Assembly: GCA_041392305.1 (NCBI GenBank)
Contig: JAWKMJ010000008.1
Span: 1 to 64,000 of the forward strand
Direction of reading: 5' to 3'
Length of the DNA stretch: 64,000 nucleotides
DNA from: JAGQYP01 sp041392305
Lineage (GTDB): Bacteria; Bacteroidota; Bacteroidia; Flavobacteriales_D; Crocinitomicaceae
This document shows positions 44,100 through 53,501 of this stretch, piece by piece. The translations under genes were made by a program, and so were the position numbers. The stretch's first letter is position 1. Every line of letters begins with the position of its first letter. Under the pieces are notes generated by a model. The model did not search any database. It had not been told where the DNA came from and saw only the letters and a list, made by a program, of their open reading frames with translations.

Positions 44100-44797
44100 T
44101 ACTTTTTTAGTTGGTTGATGTTTGACGTGTTTTCTTCAATAAAGGTACCAATTACAACCAGATTCGCACCATTTTCAAAGGCCAATTTTATCTCTTCGGA
44201 TGAGCGAATACCACCACCTACGATCAAAGGAATATCAATTTTCGATTTCACCTCTTGAATAATTTCCTTCTTAACAGGGATTTTCGCTCCACTTCCGGCT
44301 TCCAAATAAATGGCTTTCATTCCCAATAATTCTCCTGCCACTGAAGTCGCTACAATCGTTTCGATATCATCCTGTGACAAAGGCAAGGTCTGAGACACTT
44401 TCTGAACCGAGGTTTCTTTGCCACCATCCACTAAAACATATCCCGTAGGCACAATATCCAAATCCAATTGCTTGAGGGCTAGGGCAGACTTGCGATGTTC
44501 ACCGATAAGGTATTGGGCATTATTTCCCGAGATCAAAGACAGATACAACATGCCATCAGCTGCCTCACTTACTTGTTCGTGAGAACCTGGGAAGATATAT
44601 ACGGGTTGCGTAAAATGGGCTTTTATGGATTTCACACATGGGTCAATCTGCTGTTTTGAATCTGAACTACCACCAACTAGAATCACGTCAAACAAATCCT
44701 CGATCTTTCCTTTCTGATTTAGATAATCTTTTTCAGAATACTCTTCCGGATCGATGAGTAAAGCTAGTTTTTTAGAATTTGTGGAAAGTAATGCCAT
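44099..44797 (-). CDS. PcrB-like geranylgeranyl/heptaprenylglyceryl phosphate synthase
   Basis: This 232-residue TIM-barrel protein has L-L-I-D-P-E-E-Y near the N-terminus, DVILVGGSSD, VYIFPGSHEQV, the Y-L-E-A-G-S-G-A segment and the phosphate-binding end I-V-G-G-G-I-R-S-S-E-E...A-N-L-V-V-I-G-T. The family joins a polyprenyl diphosphate to glycerol-1-phosphate. Bacteroidota homologues are common, but their product in the cell is unclear. It starts the three-gene operon running into aroB. Confidence 0.93.
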   Translation of the reverse strand: MALLSTNSKKLALLIDPEEYSEKDYLNQKGKIEDLFDVILVGGSSDSKQQIDPCVKSIKAHFTQPVYIFPGSHEQVSEAADGMLYLSLISGNNAQYLIGEHRKSALALKQLDLDIVPTGYVLVDGGKETSVQKVSQTLPLSQDDIETIVATSVAGELLGMKAIYLEAGSGAKIPVKKEIIQEVKSKIDIPLIVGGGIRSSEEIKLAFENGANLVVIGTFIEENTSNINQLKK

Positions 44798-44977
44798 TAA
44801 AGCAAAGGTATATTTTAGATTTTAGATTTCGGATTTTAGATAGGGAAAAATGGGCTTGTTTGATTTTAGGACTTTATGATTTTATGAGATTATGATTTTA
44901 TGAGGTTAGGACTGTGTATGTCGTTTTTGCACGCGAAGGGGTTCTTTTAGGCTGGTTTTGTCTCTTCCTTCCAAAAC

Positions 44978-45008
44978 CAAAAAAGCCCCGACATAAATCG
45001 AGGCTTTT
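44978..45008 (-). terminator. Rho-independent terminator for the SprB-repeat protein gene
   Basis: Read on the minus strand, AAAAGCCTCGA and TCGGGGCTTTT form an 11-bp stem with one mismatch around a six-base loop, followed by a T-run. It is 20 bp downstream of the stop of the 1233-residue gene. The stretch beyond it (44798-44977) holds short ATTTTATGA/GATTTTAG repeats and no gene. Confidence 0.85.
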
Positions 45009-45027
45009 CTTTATTTGTGTTGATCTT

Positions 45028-48000
45028 TTAGTTATTCAAAATAATCACCTTCTTCGTTTCCAAAACTTGGTTTCCGTTATATCGGATGAAGTAGGTTCCG
45101 TTGTTCAATTCGCTTAGATCTACTTTGATCTTCACTTGGTTCATTTCCAATTCTTTTACAATTTTCCCGAATAGGTCAATTACAGTAATCGTTCCTCCAG
45201 CCTGACTTGTTTCAATCGTAAACTTTCCGTTGGATGGGTTGGGATAAACAGCGAAGTAGTTCAAATCAGATTCGTCTAAAGAAGCTGGGTAACCTCCATT
45301 GAAAATTCCCGCGGATCTGTTAGATCTTGTTCCGTTGTAATCTTGTGCTTTGGTAGCCAAACAAGAAGACGGGAATACCGCTTGAATCTGATAGAAAACA
45401 GATCTTTGTCCATTGTCTCCAGGCATGGTGTTGTCTGTGTAATTATAAACAGGGTTGTTCGCTAAAAAAGGCACCGTTGCAATGATGGCATCAGCTACAG
45501 TTACACCACTTTCTACAATGATTCTTCTCACTCCATACTCCGTCAAGGAAAGCGAACCTCCATATTGATTCCACTGCATGGTAATCGACCCATCTGTATT
45601 GTTTGGTCCAGTTGCCGGAGTCATGTTAAGCGTATCCAAAGACAATTGGATGGTGGCATGATTCGCAGTATAAACAGATTGGTTTCCGCATTGGTCAACT
45701 GTTCTTAGTTGGTAAGTGTAGTAAGTTGCATTTGGGTCTGTTCCATAATCCACATACTGACTCAAACTAGCAAATTGAACGGAATCTCTGTATTGCCACA
45801 TTCCGTTGGCTTCCATTCTCCAGATTTCGTAATAATCAATCCCTAAACCAGCATTTTTCTCCCAAACAACTACGTTTTGCTGATTATTGTTGAAGTCTTG
45901 CTGAACAGTTACCATACAAATCTCTTGTGGAGCTAAATTGGCACCTGGAATGGTTGTATTAACATAAATAGAGCAATTATTAGCATCGCGTACTTCTACA
46001 ACATAAGCCCCTGAACTTAGATTAATAGGCTGATTTGTTGTACTGAATACAGTTCCTGAACCCAGTCCAGAGCCAGATTGATTCCAATACTTAGTCCAAT
46101 AATAAGCATAGGGAGCTGTTCCACCATTTGCTGTAACAAGTGCAGAACCATTTCCAGGATCAGCTGGATTAGAGCTCAAACAAGCGGAAGGAGTAATATT
46201 GGTTACCCCGGCAGTTAAAGGTGTTGCTCCTCCAGAAATTCCAGAAAGTGAAATGGTAGCAGTATCTGAACAACCATTGGCGTCTACTGCCACGGCCATG
46301 TAAGGACCAGGTACAAGATTTGCAAAGGTTGGCCCTGCTCCTAAGCTAGAATTTTCATCAAACAATTCGTAAGAGTAGGCTGGAGAACCACCAAAGGCAG
46401 TTACGGCAATCATACCATCAGCAGAAGTACATCCTGTTGCATTTGAGGTTGTATGTATAATTTGTAAGGCATCAGGCGCATCAATAGAAAAGGAATCTGT
46501 GAAAGAACAAGATCCATTGGAAACTGTTACCGTATAAAATCCTTCATAAAGATTGGATGCATCTTCTGTTGTAGCTCCATTCGACCATAAATAAGTGTAA
46601 GATCCTGCAGGATTTACTGTAATATCGATAGCTCCATCATTACTTCCATCACAGCTTGGTGAAGTCGAACTAGCCGAAATGGATATCCCTGAAGCAGGAA
46701 CAAAAACATTGGTAAAATTCGAGCATCCATTGGCATCTGTAATGGTTAACTGGTAGTAACCAGTATATAAATTTTGTACCGATGAACCGGAAAGTCCGGC
46801 TTGAGACCAAGAATAGAAATAGGGTAAAGTACCCCCTAAAACTGTTGAAACGATTGATCCATCATTGGAACCACAAGTGGCAGGAGTAACAGCCGTAGCT
46901 ATCTGAATTGCTGAAGAATCCTGAATAGTAAAATACTCGGCCTGACTTTGGCATCCATTTGCATCATTTACAAAGACCCAATAATTTCCTGCACTTAAAT
47001 TGATTATGGAATCAGATGTAGCCCCATTCGACCAAGTATATGAATAGGGTGAGGCTCCACCAGAAGGATTTACATAAGCAGATCCTGAAAAGCTGGCGTT
47101 ACAATTCGCATTTGCAGTATTTAAATTCAAACTGATTAGAGAGTCATTTGAAGGAATTGTAAAAAGATTTGAGAAAACTGGACAGCTATTGGCATCAATT
47201 ACTCTGAAAAGATATCCCGTTCCTGCAGGAACACCTGAAATATCAATGGTTGAGGTTAAACTTGGTCCTCCGTTAAACCAGTTGTAGCTGTATGGAGGGT
47301 TTCCACCAGAAACTGAAAGTCCCGAAATGGCTCCATCAGAATTTCCACAACCTGTTGGAGTGATTACAATGCTTGCTGAATCTATCACGATTTGCGTTGC
47401 TTGTCCCACAGTAACAGTGTCATAAAAATTACATCCTGCATTATCCTGAATATAAATGAAATAATCTCCTGCCCAGATGTTTGAAAGATCTTGAGTTGTT
47501 TCATTAAATGCACCTGAATTGGACCATTGGTAGGTGTAAGGTGCAGTTCCACCAGAAACAGAAGTTGTAATTGCTCCTGTACCCGCGCTGTAACACGTGG
47601 CATCAGTAACTGAAAAGTTTGCTGATAATAAAGAACAAGGGGAAAGATATTCAATCGCACCTATATCTCGACCACTACCAACAATTCCGAGCCCAAAGTA
47701 GTCCGTTAATGGTGCGTAGGTAGCGTCCGCACTATCTATAGCCGTAATGGAAGCAGAAGTGAGTTCGCTTATACTTAACATGGGGTCGGCATTACTATAA
47801 AAAATTGGAAAAGTTTGAGATGAAGGATCCGTGGTTCCTATAATATTTTTAGAATATAAAGCAGAACCTGTGTTATTATCCTGTCTGAAATCATAAGAAT
47901 TTCCATAAATGATATTGTTGTGAATAGCAATATTCGACATATTGGAGTTGGCATCGTACAATAAAAGTCCCACTTCATTCCCATCTTGAACAGTGTTATT

Positions 48001-48729
48001 CACAAATCTCGAAATTCCTCCAGGACTTACTGGATCAACAATAACCACCGAAGCCATTCCAGGGTTAGCCGCCTGATTTTCAAAAATGTTGTTGGTCACT
48101 TCAAAATAATTCGATTGTATGTAAGCTCCCGCTCCTCTTTGCCCCGTAAACAGACATTCGTTTACCTTCAAATATTCGAGGTTGACCTGACAATTAAGAG
48201 CATAAAGATTGTTAGAAAACTTACAAAAATCATTTAAAATCACCGTGTTTTGAGCAGCGTCTATAAAAACTGCAAATTGGAGCCGAGTAAATTCCACTCT
48301 TTCAAATAAAAGGGTGTCACCTGTTGTCCCTAAATCTTGTGCAATTCCAAAACAGGAATCTTGAGATGCGGATATCATGTGAAATTGAAAAAATCTAAAA
48401 TTTCCAGGGGTGGAGTTATATATTTGAATAATTCCGCTCCCAGTAAGCGGATCACGCCCTACTAAAAATGTAGTATCTTGACCTCTACCAATAATTGTTA
48501 CGCCTTCCGTAATTACAATCGTCGAATCAAAGAATATCGAATCTGTAGCAGATCCTGCTCCAAATCGAATCGTATCATGACCGGGATTTACATTCGCTTG
48601 GTTTATCTGATACCTGAAGCTTAAATTATCAGCTGGGTTGTCTGTTGTAGACTCTACATAATAAGTGGTCTGACCAAAGACTAAAGATGTCATAACCAAT
48701 GCAAATAGCAGAAGAGTAGATTTATACAT
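45028..48729 (-). CDS. Large secreted protein with beta-helix, SprB repeats and type A type IX sorting domain
   Basis: This 1233-residue protein has a signal peptide (LLFALVMTSLVFGQ). Residues ~20-365 form a right-handed parallel beta-helix-like domain (VITEGVTIIGRGQDTTFLVG, IAIHNNIIYGN). Seven SprB-type repeats follow (~365-930), each with G-G-x-x-P-Y-x-Y-x-W-S-N and D-A-N-G-C. Fibronectin-like sequence follows, then the C-terminal sorting domain (YFAVYPNPSNGKFTIE...GTYFIRYNGN...KKVIIL) at ~1160-1233. It is probably surface-exposed or released. SprB itself is the gliding adhesin; shared repeats suggest adhesion or structural use but do not prove gliding. Confidence 0.93.
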   Translation of the reverse strand: MYKSTLLLFALVMTSLVFGQTTYYVESTTDNPADNLSFRYQINQANVNPGHDTIRFGAGSATDSIFFDSTIVITEGVTIIGRGQDTTFLVGRDPLTGSGIIQIYNSTPGNFRFFQFHMISASQDSCFGIAQDLGTTGDTLLFERVEFTRLQFAVFIDAAQNTVILNDFCKFSNNLYALNCQVNLEYLKVNECLFTGQRGAGAYIQSNYFEVTNNIFENQAANPGMASVVIVDPVSPGGISRFVNNTVQDGNEVGLLLYDANSNMSNIAIHNNIIYGNSYDFRQDNNTGSALYSKNIIGTTDPSSQTFPIFYSNADPMLSISELTSASITAIDSADATYAPLTDYFGLGIVGSGRDIGAIEYLSPCSLLSANFSVTDATCYSAGTGAITTSVSGGTAPYTYQWSNSGAFNETTQDLSNIWAGDYFIYIQDNAGCNFYDTVTVGQATQIVIDSASIVITPTGCGNSDGAISGLSVSGGNPPYSYNWFNGGPSLTSTIDISGVPAGTGYLFRVIDANSCPVFSNLFTIPSNDSLISLNLNTANANCNASFSGSAYVNPSGGASPYSYTWSNGATSDSIINLSAGNYWVFVNDANGCQSQAEYFTIQDSSAIQIATAVTPATCGSNDGSIVSTVLGGTLPYFYSWSQAGLSGSSVQNLYTGYYQLTITDANGCSNFTNVFVPASGISISASSTSPSCDGSNDGAIDITVNPAGSYTYLWSNGATTEDASNLYEGFYTVTVSNGSCSFTDSFSIDAPDALQIIHTTSNATGCTSADGMIAVTAFGGSPAYSYELFDENSSLGAGPTFANLVPGPYMAVAVDANGCSDTATISLSGISGGATPLTAGVTNITPSACLSSNPADPGNGSALVTANGGTAPYAYYWTKYWNQSGSGLGSGTVFSTTNQPINLSSGAYVVEVRDANNCSIYVNTTIPGANLAPQEICMVTVQQDFNNNQQNVVVWEKNAGLGIDYYEIWRMEANGMWQYRDSVQFASLSQYVDYGTDPNATYYTYQLRTVDQCGNQSVYTANHATIQLSLDTLNMTPATGPNNTDGSITMQWNQYGGSLSLTEYGVRRIIVESGVTVADAIIATVPFLANNPVYNYTDNTMPGDNGQRSVFYQIQAVFPSSCLATKAQDYNGTRSNRSAGIFNGGYPASLDESDLNYFAVYPNPSNGKFTIETSQAGGTITVIDLFGKIVKELEMNQVKIKVDLSELNNGTYFIRYNGNQVLETKKVIILNN

Positions 48730-48805
48730 AATCGTTTAGTTTAAAGTTGGGCGTAAAGGTAGTAAATCTACCTCAATAAGAGCGAGTTGTGATTAAAAAA
48801 AGAAA

Positions 48806-49387
48806 CTAAATCGTGAAGGAAATTACATGATCCTTAAAAATTGTACTGCGCAGCATAATGGTTTCTTTTACAAGGCCATTGACTTGGTATTCGGCTTTGA
48901 AATTTTCATCATCTATTTTCTCAATCCATATTTGTTCTGCAAACAAAACACCCGGACGAGAAAGATATTTGTAAACCGCTTCTTTTAGTGTCCATAGTCT
49001 GGTGATTTCCTGATCCGAAACATCAAAAACCAACTCCGATTCATTTTGAAATTTACTTTTAATTCTTCCAGGTTTTTCAGAAATGATTTCGATATCCAAG
49101 CCTACCATTTTAGAAGGATGATAGCAGATGCCAAATAAACTACCCGAGTGGGAAATACTGACATCTCCTTTTTCCAAAGTAGGTCGGCCAATAAGGTCTT
49201 TTTTTAGTTCTTCGATTTGTAATTCCTGGTGAAGAAGGCTTCTTGTGAAAATGATTTCCTTTCTTCTTTTTTCTGAATGACAGTTTTCCAAATCTTGCTG
49301 AACGATGGGATGATTAAGACTGAGGGAACAGTCGTAGTTTTCATCAGCAATAATGACCAAAGGGGATTCTGAAAGTACTTTTTTCAC
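48806..49387 (-). CDS. 4'-phosphopantetheinyl transferase superfamily protein
   Basis: This 193-residue protein has V-G-L-D-I-E-I-I (~95) with the Mg-binding aspartate and glutamate, and W-T-L-K-E-A-V-Y-K-Y (~138) with the third acidic ligand and lysine. That is the Sfp/AcpT-type arrangement, slightly short of Sfp (~224). The enzyme moves phosphopantetheine from CoA to carrier-protein serines. No carrier protein or synthase is nearby, so the target is unknown. The gene lies 17 bp downstream of the Rieske oxygenase gene. Confidence 0.88.
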   Translation of the reverse strand: MKKVLSESPLVIIADENYDCSLSLNHPIVQQDLENCHSEKRRKEIIFTRSLLHQELQIEELKKDLIGRPTLEKGDVSISHSGSLFGICYHPSKMVGLDIEIISEKPGRIKSKFQNESELVFDVSDQEITRLWTLKEAVYKYLSRPGVLFAEQIWIEKIDDENFKAEYQVNGLVKETIMLRSTIFKDHVISFTI

Positions 49388-49404
49388 TATGCAAAGATAA
49401 TTTT

Positions 49405-50397
49405 CTATGCGAGAGCGGGATCAAATTGCTGCGCCCATTTTCGGTATTGCAATATTGGACCATCTCCTTTTGAGAGTAATGGAGGATGAACATAAATCTT
49501 ATTTTCCCAGATTTCACGATCCATGCCCACATCTTTGACAAATTCTCTAAATAGGATGTTAAAAACAATCTGATTTAGAAAAGCTTTTGGAAGCAAAATA
49601 GCTAAAGGGTGCAATTTTTTAGGGTGATCTATTTTACGCATGCATGCCCCTATTTTTAGTTCAATTTGATGGTTTCCAATGGGTCTGGGTAGTATGAGAT
49701 GGTAGCTTTCTAAATCCATGGGTGAAACTTGGGCTTTGATTACAGCAAGTCCTGGGCCTTGAAGATGTAAGGAGAATTCAGCATCCACAGCTTTGGCTCC
49801 CACAAAATTACCTTCTCGATGTATGCCATATTTGGTTTTCAATTCGTGTGCTTCGAGAGCTAATGGATCGATCGCATAGGTCTCATCGTATTTATGTACA
49901 AATTGAAAATGACCCAAATCAACTGTATTCTCAAAAATATCGATCACATTGGAATTCAAAATCCATGAATGCCATTTGAATGGGGTTGTATTTTCAAATT
50001 CAGGTATTTCTGGTTTCCAAGAAGGAGCATTTCCATTTGGATGGAAAAATACGAAAACAAGATCTTGGATTACTTTAACGGGCCATTTGCGACTGTTTAT
50101 TTTTGGGTCTGCTGGTGTTTGATAACCCGAAACAACACATTCTCCCTTGGTATTAAATTGAAAACCATGAAAAGGGCATTCCACGCATTCTCCTACAACT
50201 TTTCCTCCTTTTCCAATGTGAGCCCCCATGTGTTTGCAATAGGCATCCACTACTCCGATATCTCCGCTTTGAGTTTTGAAAAGAACCAATTCCTGACCAG
50301 CTAAATTTTTAGGCAAAACCCGATCAGAAACAAATTCACTAAGATGTGCTAAGGCATACCAACCAATTGAGTTTTCAGGGAGTGTATAAGGTGTCAT
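49405..50397 (-). CDS. Rieske non-haem iron oxygenase (KshA/cholesterol-desaturase-like)
   Basis: This 330-residue protein has Rieske 2Fe-2S ligands C54-K-H56 and C74-P-F-H77. The catalytic domain shows N-T-V-D-L-G-H-F-Q-F-V-H, the NxxDxxHxxxxH pattern for mononuclear iron near residue 160. The general arrangement and ~330-residue length resemble sterol/steroid oxygenases such as KshA and the cholesterol 7-desaturase group more than aromatic-ring dioxygenase alpha subunits. The substrate is not known. It needs reductase partners that are not encoded here. It shares a short gap with the phosphopantetheinyl transferase gene. Confidence 0.88.
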   Translation of the reverse strand: MTPYTLPENSIGWYALAHLSEFVSDRVLPKNLAGQELVLFKTQSGDIGVVDAYCKHMGAHIGKGGKVVGECVECPFHGFQFNTKGECVVSGYQTPADPKINSRKWPVKVIQDLVFVFFHPNGNAPSWKPEIPEFENTTPFKWHSWILNSNVIDIFENTVDLGHFQFVHKYDETYAIDPLALEAHELKTKYGIHREGNFVGAKAVDAEFSLHLQGPGLAVIKAQVSPMDLESYHLILPRPIGNHQIELKIGACMRKIDHPKKLHPLAILLPKAFLNQIVFNILFREFVKDVGMDREIWENKIYVHPPLLSKGDGPILQYRKWAQQFDPALA

Positions 50398-50436
50398 GAA
50401 ATAAAAATATCAATTTGAATTCAATTTGTCTGAATT

Positions 50437-50829
50437 TCAAGACTCAAAATACGCCTTCATAGGTTTGAAATAGTGGTCCGTCCAACCAATATTATAATCT
50501 GGCTGATTGTCAGGGATATTTTGGTGAATCAATGTGAGTTCACAGCCGTCCTCTGTTGGAGTTAGATAGATCGTCACAAGGGAATCTTCATCTTCCTCAT
50601 CGAATTCATCTGTCCGCCATTGCATGACAATCAAATGATCTTCTTCCAGCTCAATGATTTTTCCCGAAATATAGCCATCCCAAGCTGTAAAATTGGAATT
50701 GATTTTCGGTTCAATTTGGGCTTCTCCACCAGTCATTGCCGAATGCTTATTGCTATTCAGCCATGAACTGTACACTTTCTTTGCCGGTACCTGAAAGTGC
50801 TCTATTTTGGTAAATTCAGTGAATTGCAT
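50437..50829 (-). CDS. SRPBCC/AHSA1-family protein
   Basis: This 130-residue protein has the START/AHSA1-type pattern VPAKKVYSSWLNSNKHSAMTG, FTAWDGYISGKIIELEEDHLIVMQWR and LVTIYLTPTEDGCELTLIHQNIP. It forms a helix-grip fold with a ligand pocket or chaperone-like role. No partner is indicated. It lies 39 bp upstream of the Rieske gene on the same strand. Confidence 0.88.
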   Translation of the reverse strand: MQFTEFTKIEHFQVPAKKVYSSWLNSNKHSAMTGGEAQIEPKINSNFTAWDGYISGKIIELEEDHLIVMQWRTDEFDEEDEDSLVTIYLTPTEDGCELTLIHQNIPDNQPDYNIGWTDHYFKPMKAYFES

Positions 50830-50862
50830 ATTTAAGGATCAGAATGGCTAAAATGTACAAAT

Positions 50863-50888
50863 AAAAAAAGGGAGTACCAACTCCCTTT
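50863..50888 (-). terminator. Rho-independent terminator
   Basis: AAAGGGAGT and ACTCCCTTT form a perfect 9-bp stem with loop ACCA, followed on the minus strand by a seven-base T-run. It is 23 bp past the stop of the four-cysteine lipoprotein gene at 50912. Confidence 0.92.
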
Positions 50889-50911
50889 CGATAGATCTAA
50901 TATTATTCGGA

Positions 50912-51259
50912 TTACATTCCGAGGCACTTAACTGCTTCTGCTTGCATCCAAGATTTATCCATATTCAATGCGTTTGCAGGATTTGGGTATTTTTCCATTA
51001 CTTTATCCAGCATACAAGAACAGTATTCTTCTCCATTGATTTGAGGATTACTTTTTACACCTTCAACACAAGTTTTCATAAACTGATCTTGTTGAGACTG
51101 ATCCCATTTTGCAGTAGATGAATGATCTTCAGAGCCTTCATCAGTTTTAGCTTCAGTCTTTTTCTCATCTTTTTTCTCATCTTTCTTTTCTTCTCCCCCG
51201 CAACTTGCGATTGCAAATGAAGTAAGCGCAACGAAAAGAATGGTCTTTACTTTTTTCAT
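50912..51259 (-). CDS. Small four-cysteine lipoprotein with charged linker
   Basis: This 115-residue protein has a lipobox (FAIASC) after a short signal peptide. A lysine/glutamate linker of DEKK repeats (~25-50) is followed by a helical domain with F-M-K-T-C, E-Y-C-S-C-M-L and A-V-K-C. The same four-cysteine spacing is found in the next gene at 51383 and in the gene at 748-1482, so these three are probably related. Disulphides in the periplasm are likely. The function is unknown. It has its own terminator. Confidence 0.8.
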   Translation of the reverse strand: MKKVKTILFVALTSFAIASCGGEEKKDEKKDEKKTEAKTDEGSEDHSSTAKWDQSQQDQFMKTCVEGVKSNPQINGEEYCSCMLDKVMEKYPNPANALNMDKSWMQAEAVKCLGM

Positions 51260-51329
51260 TTTTCTAATTGTTTAATTCTGATTTTTTTGTGCAAGATAAC
51301 CATATTATTTACTCAGCAATTTATTGTTC

Positions 51330-51358
51330 AAAAAAAAAGCGAACCGTAGCCCGCTTTT
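51330..51358 (-). terminator. Rho-independent terminator
   Basis: On the minus strand AAAGCG pairs with CGCTTT around a 10-base loop, followed by nine T's. It is 25 bp past the stop of the lipoprotein gene at 51383. Confidence 0.8.
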
Positions 51359-51382
51359 CAATTTTATTTGGTTTCGAGACGA

Positions 51383-51676
51383 CTATTCAGCAGCTCCTCC
51401 ACCCATAGATTCTTTCATACAAGAAAGCATTTTTTCAGCCATCCAGTTTTCATTTACACTCTTATCTGCTTCAGCATAAGATTTGTATTCTTTTTTCAAT
51501 TCTTCAAGAACACAGTCGCAAACAGGATCAGCGCTATCACCAGCTGCTGAGCTCAATTGTTTCACACACTCCGCTTTGAATTCTTTTACTTTATCTTCCG
51601 GCCAATCTTCTCCACCACATGAAGCGATTGTTAATGCTAGTCCTCCTAATAAGAACAAAGTTTTTGCAAATTTCAT
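51383..51676 (-). CDS. Small four-cysteine lipoprotein
   Basis: This 97-residue protein has a lipobox (LTIASC). Its mature domain carries F-K-A-E-C, D-P-V-C-D-C-V-L and M-L-S-C-M-K, spaced as in the neighbouring lipoprotein (50912-51259). The two share little other identity, and each has a terminator, so they are separately transcribed relatives. Function is unknown; periplasmic location is inferred. Confidence 0.8.
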   Translation of the reverse strand: MKFAKTLFLLGGLALTIASCGGEDWPEDKVKEFKAECVKQLSSAAGDSADPVCDCVLEELKKEYKSYAEADKSVNENWMAEKMLSCMKESMGGGAAE

Positions 51677-51771
51677 CTGATTCTAATTTTATAAATAATT
51701 ATGAAAGGGTGAAAATACAAATCTTTTTAAAATAAAGTTCTATCGGGGTCACAAAACATATAATTTACTTA

Positions 51772-51803
51772 TTTGTTATAGTCTCAGGAGTTTGCTAAAT
51801 TTG
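51772..51803 (+). promoter_or_regulatory. Bacteroidota-type promoter for ahcY
   Basis: TTTG at 51772-51775 and TAAATTTG at 51796-51803 match the -33 and -7 elements (TTTG and TAnnTTTG) with a 20-base spacer. The ahcY ATG follows 29 bases later. Confidence 0.8.
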
Positions 51804-51832
51804 CGACTCAAAAATTCTGAAAAAATAAAGTA

Positions 51833-53143
51833 ATGAGCGATACACAAGAAAGATTAAAGTATAAAGTTAAAGATATAAGTCTTGCTGATTGGGGAAGAAA
51901 AGAGATCAAATTAGCCGAAGCTGAAATGCCGGGATTGATGTCTTTGAGAGAAGAATATGGAGCATCTAAACCTTTAAAAGGTGCTAGAATTGCTGGTTGT
52001 CTTCACATGACTATTCAAACTGCCGTGTTAATTGAAACTCTTATTGAACTAGGAGCGGAAGTGACCTGGTCTTCATGTAATATTTTCTCTACTCAAGATC
52101 AAGCTGCTGCTGCAATTGCTGCTGCAGGAATTCCAGTTTATGCTTGGAAAGGAATGAGTGAAGAGGAATTCGATTGGTGTATCGAGCAAACTCTTTTTGC
52201 ATTTGAAGGAGGGAAACCATTGAACATGATTTTGGACGACGGTGGAGATTTGACAAATATGGTATTTGACAGATATCCAGAGTTGACAAAAGACATCAAA
52301 GGATTGTCTGAAGAAACTACTACAGGAGTACACAGATTGTACGAAAGAATGAAAAAAGGAACTTTGGTAATGCCTGCAATCAACGTAAATGATTCGGTTA
52401 CTAAATCAAAATTCGATAACAAGTACGGATGTAAAGAGTCTTTAGTAGATTCCATCAGAAGAGCTACGGATACCATGATGGCTGGTAAAGTTGCTGTTGT
52501 TGCTGGTTACGGTGATGTAGGAAAAGGTTCTGCAGCTTCATTGAGAGGTGCTGGTGCAAGAGTGATCGTAACTGAAATCGATCCAATTTGCGCACTTCAA
52601 GCAGCGATGGACGGATTTGCAGTTAAGAAAATGGACGATGCTGTTGCGGAAGGAGATATCATTGTAACTACAACAGGAAATAAAGATATCGTTGTTGGTA
52701 GACACTTCGAGAAAATGAAGGACAAAGCTATCGTTTGTAATATCGGACACTTCGACAACGAGATCGATGTAGCTTGGTTGCAAAAGAATTCTTCTAAGAA
52801 AACAGAGATCAAACCACAAGTTGATTTATATGAATTGAATGGTAAAGAAATCATTCTATTGGCAGAAGGAAGATTGGTAAACTTAGGATGTGCAACTGGA
52901 CACCCTTCATTTGTAATGTCGAATTCATTTACCAACCAAACTTTGGCGCAAATCGAACTTTGGAACAATTCAGATCAATACGATAATGAAGTGTACATGC
53001 TTCCAAAACATTTGGATGAAAAAGTGGCTGCATTGCATTTAGCGAAGATCGGAGTAGAACTAGATGTTCTTTCAAAAGATCAAGCTGATTATATTGGAGT
53101 AAACGTTGAAGGTCCATTTAAGCCTGAACATTATAGATATTAA
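51833..53143 (+). CDS. ahcY: Adenosylhomocysteinase
   Basis: This 436-residue protein is full length for the NAD-dependent hydrolase (~430). NAD binding is V-V-A-G-Y-G-D-V-G-K-G near residue 225, with the substrate-contacting T-V-I-L-type stretch (ILDDGGDLTN) and the C-terminal K-P-E-H-Y-R-Y that completes the neighbouring subunit's site. It splits S-adenosylhomocysteine into adenosine and homocysteine in the methyl cycle. It has its own promoter and terminator, so it is monocistronic. Confidence 0.97.
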   Translation: MSDTQERLKYKVKDISLADWGRKEIKLAEAEMPGLMSLREEYGASKPLKGARIAGCLHMTIQTAVLIETLIELGAEVTWSSCNIFSTQDQAAAAIAAAGIPVYAWKGMSEEEFDWCIEQTLFAFEGGKPLNMILDDGGDLTNMVFDRYPELTKDIKGLSEETTTGVHRLYERMKKGTLVMPAINVNDSVTKSKFDNKYGCKESLVDSIRRATDTMMAGKVAVVAGYGDVGKGSAASLRGAGARVIVTEIDPICALQAAMDGFAVKKMDDAVAEGDIIVTTTGNKDIVVGRHFEKMKDKAIVCNIGHFDNEIDVAWLQKNSSKKTEIKPQVDLYELNGKEIILLAEGRLVNLGCATGHPSFVMSNSFTNQTLAQIELWNNSDQYDNEVYMLPKHLDEKVAALHLAKIGVELDVLSKDQADYIGVNVEGPFKPEHYRY

Positions 53144-53166
53144 TCGAAAACCTGGAAACAGGAATG

Positions 53167-53198
53167 AAAGCCGGTCTCGTTTGGGATCGGCTTTTTTT
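53167..53198 (+). terminator. Rho-independent terminator of ahcY
   Basis: AAAGCCGGTC and GATCGGCTTT form a 10-bp stem, including a G-T pair, around an eight-base loop, followed by a T-run to 53198. The ~300 bp beyond, up to 53502, hold no gene. Confidence 0.88.
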
Positions 53199-53501
53199 TA
53201 TGGTTAACTTTTTTAGGATTTTAAAAAATTGAATTACTGAATTGGTTCTACTTTTCAAAAGATAATTCTAATTCTTTTAGACATAAATTGGCTCCCTATT
53301 TAGTATGTTCGGGATAAGAAAAAATTCCAATTTGGAATAAAATATTTAGAAAATAGTATTATATTTAGCTGATCCTGATTTGCTTAAGTTACATACAATC
53401 AATTTTATTGTAATTATGCACTTCGTCAAGTTCTTTGACATTTTTGTTTTCACAGAGTTGCTTCTCTTCGAAAAAAATTAATCTAATTAAACTAATTTAT
53501 T

